Shown here in pieces: positions 43,593-45,272 of a stretch of 45,272 nt of DNA. The notes under the pieces are model-generated. The model was not told where the DNA came from. It saw only the letters and a program-made list of their open reading frames with translations, and ran no database searches. The number at the start of each line of letters is the position of its first letter. Position 1 is the first letter of the stretch. Origin of the DNA: Campylobacterales bacterium (GTDB lineage: Bacteria; Campylobacterota; Campylobacteria; Campylobacterales; Sulfurimonadaceae); assembly GCA_026390165.1 (NCBI GenBank), contig JAPLGM010000025.1, positions 93,768 through 139,039 of the forward strand. The letters run 5' to 3'. A program made the translations under genes and the position numbers.

Positions 43593-45059
43593 ATGGGACC
43601 AGAAACACTAGAAGCTAAACAAAAAGCGGCCATTGAAGAGATCTTAAAAGCGTATCCTGAGAAAGCGGCAAAAAACCGTGAAAAACATCTCGGTGTCGGG
43701 TCTCCAAATGATGAAAATCAAAAAACGTGCGGTGATGTCCGTTCAAACAAAAAAACAGTACCGGGAGTTATGAGCCAACGCGGTTGTGCTTATGCAGGGT
43801 CAAAAGGGGTTGTATGGGGTCCGGTCAAAGACATGATCCACATCAGCCACGGTCCTATCGGATGTGGTCAATACAGCCGTGCTGGTCGTCGTAACTATTA
43901 CATCGGTGTAACTGGTGTTGATACGTTCGTTACTATGAACTTTAGCTCAGATTTTCAAGAGAACAACATCGTTTTCGGTGGAGATAAAAAATTAGCTAAA
44001 TGTATCGATGAAATCGAGGAACTTTTCCCATTGAATAATGGTATCACAGTTCAATCCGAGTGTCCAATCGGTTTGATCGGGGATGATATCGGTGGTGTTT
44101 CACGAGTAAAAGCAAAAGAACTCGATAAAACGATTGTTGCAGTCAACTGTGAAGGGTTCCGTGGGGTGTCTCAATCACTCGGTCACCACATTGCAAATGA
44201 TGCCATTCGTGACTATATTTTCGATGCAAAAGTAAATGTTAATACAAGTGATGTTGAAGTAACTGAGTATGACGTAGCAATCATCGGAGACTATAACATC
44301 GGTGGTGATGCGTGGTCAAGCCGTATTCTTCTTGAAGAGATGGGTCTTCGTGTTGTGGCTCAATGGTCAGGAGATGCAACTCTTAAAGAGATGGCATTGA
44401 CTCCAAAAGTAAAATTGAACTTGCTTCACTGCTACCGTTCAATGAACTACATCAGCCGACACATGGAAAAAGAGTACGGGATTCCTTGGATCGAGTATAA
44501 CTTCTTTGGACCGTCTCAAACACTCAAATCACTCCGTAAAATTGCGGCGTTCTTTGATGAGAGTATCCAAGCTAAATGTGAAGAAGTGATCGCGAAGTAT
44601 CAGCCAATGATCGATGCGGTTATCGCGAAATACAAACCTCGTTTAGAGGGTAAAACCGTTATGTTGTTCGTCGGCGGTCTCCGTCCTCGTCACGTTATCG
44701 GTGCGTATGAAGATTTGGGTATGGAAGTAATCGGAACCGGCTATGAGTTCGCTCATGATGATGACTATAAACGTACCAAAGATGAGATCTTCCGTTCAAC
44801 CGTTATCTACGATGACGTCAACGAGTATGAGCTTGAAGCGTTTGTCAAAAAACTTCAACCTGACCTTGTAGCTTCAGGGATCAAAGAGAAGTATGTATTC
44901 CAAAAAATGGGTCTCCCATACCGTCAAATGCACTCATGGGATTACAGCGGACCTTACCACGGGTACGATGGATTTGCTATTTTTGCCCAGGATATGGATC
45001 TTGCGATCAATTCTCCTGTATGGGCACATTCAAAAGCACCATGGGAGAAAGAGGGCTGA
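43593..45059 (+). CDS. nifD: Nitrogenase MoFe protein alpha chain NifD
   Basis: 488 residues from ATG 43593 (GGAAGAGG upstream; a longer frame overlaps the preceding gene). The P-cluster ligands are in QRGCAYAG and GPIGCGQYS, plus [11 protein letters not shown]. The FeMo-co Cys is in [20 protein letters not shown] near 275, and the His in [20 protein letters not shown] near 450. These mark a Mo nitrogenase, not V or Fe-only types. It is followed by a long, structured spacer before nifK. Confidence 0.98.
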   Translation: MGPETLEAKQKAAIEEILKAYPEKAAKNREKHLGVGSPNDENQKTCGDVRSNKKTVPGVMSQRGCAYAGSKGVVWGPVKDMIHISHGPIGCGQYSRAGRRNYYIGVTGVDTFVTMNFSSDFQENNIVFGGDKKLAKCIDEIEELFPLNNGITVQSECPIGLIGDDIGGVSRVKAKELDKTIVAVNCEGFRGVSQSLGHHIANDAIRDYIFDAKVNVNTSDVEVTEYDVAIIGDYNIGGDAWSSRILLEEMGLRVVAQWSGDATLKEMALTPKVKLNLLHCYRSMNYISRHMEKEYGIPWIEYNFFGPSQTLKSLRKIAAFFDESIQAKCEEVIAKYQPMIDAVIAKYKPRLEGKTVMLFVGGLRPRHVIGAYEDLGMEVIGTGYEFAHDDDYKRTKDEIFRSTVIYDDVNEYELEAFVKKLQPDLVASGIKEKYVFQKMGLPYRQMHSWDYSGPYHGYDGFAIFAQDMDLAINSPVWAHSKAPWEKEG

Positions 45060-45060
45060 A

Positions 45061-45181
45061 GCCTTCTTTCCTAAGCTGAGCGAGCAAAGTCTAGCTCAGA
45101 TGCATTAAACCACTGAGTTGGCTCTCGCAGAAGGCCCTTGCGCTTTTGGCGCTTTGAAAATTCCTTGCCTCGTATGAGGCA
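45061..45181 (+). promoter_or_regulatory. Structured nifD-nifK intergenic spacer
   Basis: The 150-base gap holds several inverted repeats: GCCTTCT (45061-45067) with AGAAGGC (45129-45135) as an outer stem, CTGAGC (45076-45081) with GCTCAG (45094-45099) inside it, GCGC-TTTTG-GCGC (45140-45152) and TGCCTC-GTAT-GAGGCA (45166-45181). No promoter was seen. It may tune the nifD:nifK mRNA ratio or stability. Confidence 0.55.
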
Positions 45182-45209
45182 GAAAATTGTCTATACCAAG
45201 GAAAACACA

Positions 45210-45272
45210 ATGCAAGAAGTAGAAAAAATCGTAAACGGGAAAGACCTGTTTAAACGACCTGAGTATCAAGAA
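45210..45272 (+). CDS. nifK: Nitrogenase MoFe protein beta chain NifK, N-terminal fragment
   Basis: ATG 45210 after AAGGAAAACACA opens a frame that runs to the window edge (21 codons). MQEVEKIVNGKDLFKRPEYQ fits the usual NifK start, in which LFKxPEYQ is conserved. The rest, with the P-cluster Cys residues, lies outside the window. Confidence 0.85.
   Translation, partial: MQEVEKIVNGKDLFKRPEYQE

Overview
This window is a large nitrogen-fixation (nif) gene region, cut at its right end just inside nifK. Base composition, gene style and the split PAS/chemoreceptor pair suggest a free-living Campylobacterota (Epsilonproteobacteria) bacterium, perhaps close to Sulfuricurvum or Sulfurimonas. That placement is inferred from the sequence and was not checked by search.

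Layout. 1-3812: the end of one chemoreceptor, nifA on the minus strand, and a second chemoreceptor. 3828-8788: one plus-strand operon (thiol peroxidase variant, ankyrin protein, double nitroreductase, alanine dehydrogenase, small ORF, flavodiiron protein) that looks like oxygen/redox protection plus nitrogen export or metabolism. 12564-8785 (minus): an energy-taxis operon (PAS protein, CZB chemoreceptor, soluble double-Cache protein). 12681-16482: nifQ-like gene, MoxR ATPase, VWA protein, two unknown proteins and the nitrogenase-associated ArsC-like protein. 17205-19354: a second MoxR/VWA pair. 19455-21365: an AT-rich PAS/GGDEF gene. 22324-21374 (minus): three unknown genes. 22436-25127: Sel1-NifU fusion, molbindin, ferredoxin, nifX, ferredoxin and a small ORF. 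25105-27837: GNAT, PsiE-like and phosphoesterase genes that look unrelated to nif. 29328-27818 (minus): nifS and a Cys-rich ORF. 29503-31385: a DarG/DarT module. 34167-31517 (minus): SIR2-like, clpP, clpX. 34431-35019: a Phd/RelE-type toxin-antitoxin pair. 36666-35745 (minus): NifX-family protein and a Tpx-like protein without its catalytic Cys. 36895-41297: nifB, nifV, GNAT, CCE_0567-type protein, Cys-rich small protein, GNAT. 41974-41316 (minus): PIN/CopG-like pair. 42190-end: nifH, an unknown 119-aa gene, nifD, and the start of nifK.

Regulation. A sigma-54-like element of the form NNGAA(C/T)-N5-(T/A)TGCA recurs in front of eleven transcription units, with a weaker twelfth. Its GC lies 28-44 bases before the start codon in all but nifB (72 bases). 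The first G of the classical -24 GG is missing in every copy. A perfect NifA-type TGT-N10-ACA site lies between the divergent nifX-like and nifB promoters. The element ties the taxis operon, both MoxR/VWA modules, the SIR2-ClpPX operon, the peroxidase/flavodiiron operon and three unknown genes to the nif regulon. The GGDEF, DarTG, PsiE, phosphoesterase and toxin-antitoxin genes lack it and look like insertions or bystanders.

Candidates for undescribed biology: (i) the duplicated MoxR/VWA modules with their partners; (ii) the 119-aa gene between nifH and nifD; (iii) a nif-controlled bipartite energy-taxis receptor with a soluble double-Cache partner; (iv) a SIR2-like protein with nif-dedicated ClpXP; (v) two Tpx-fold proteins lacking one or both redox cysteines. 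No tRNA, rRNA, CRISPR array or insertion sequence was seen, and no gene-free stretch exceeds about 300 bases.
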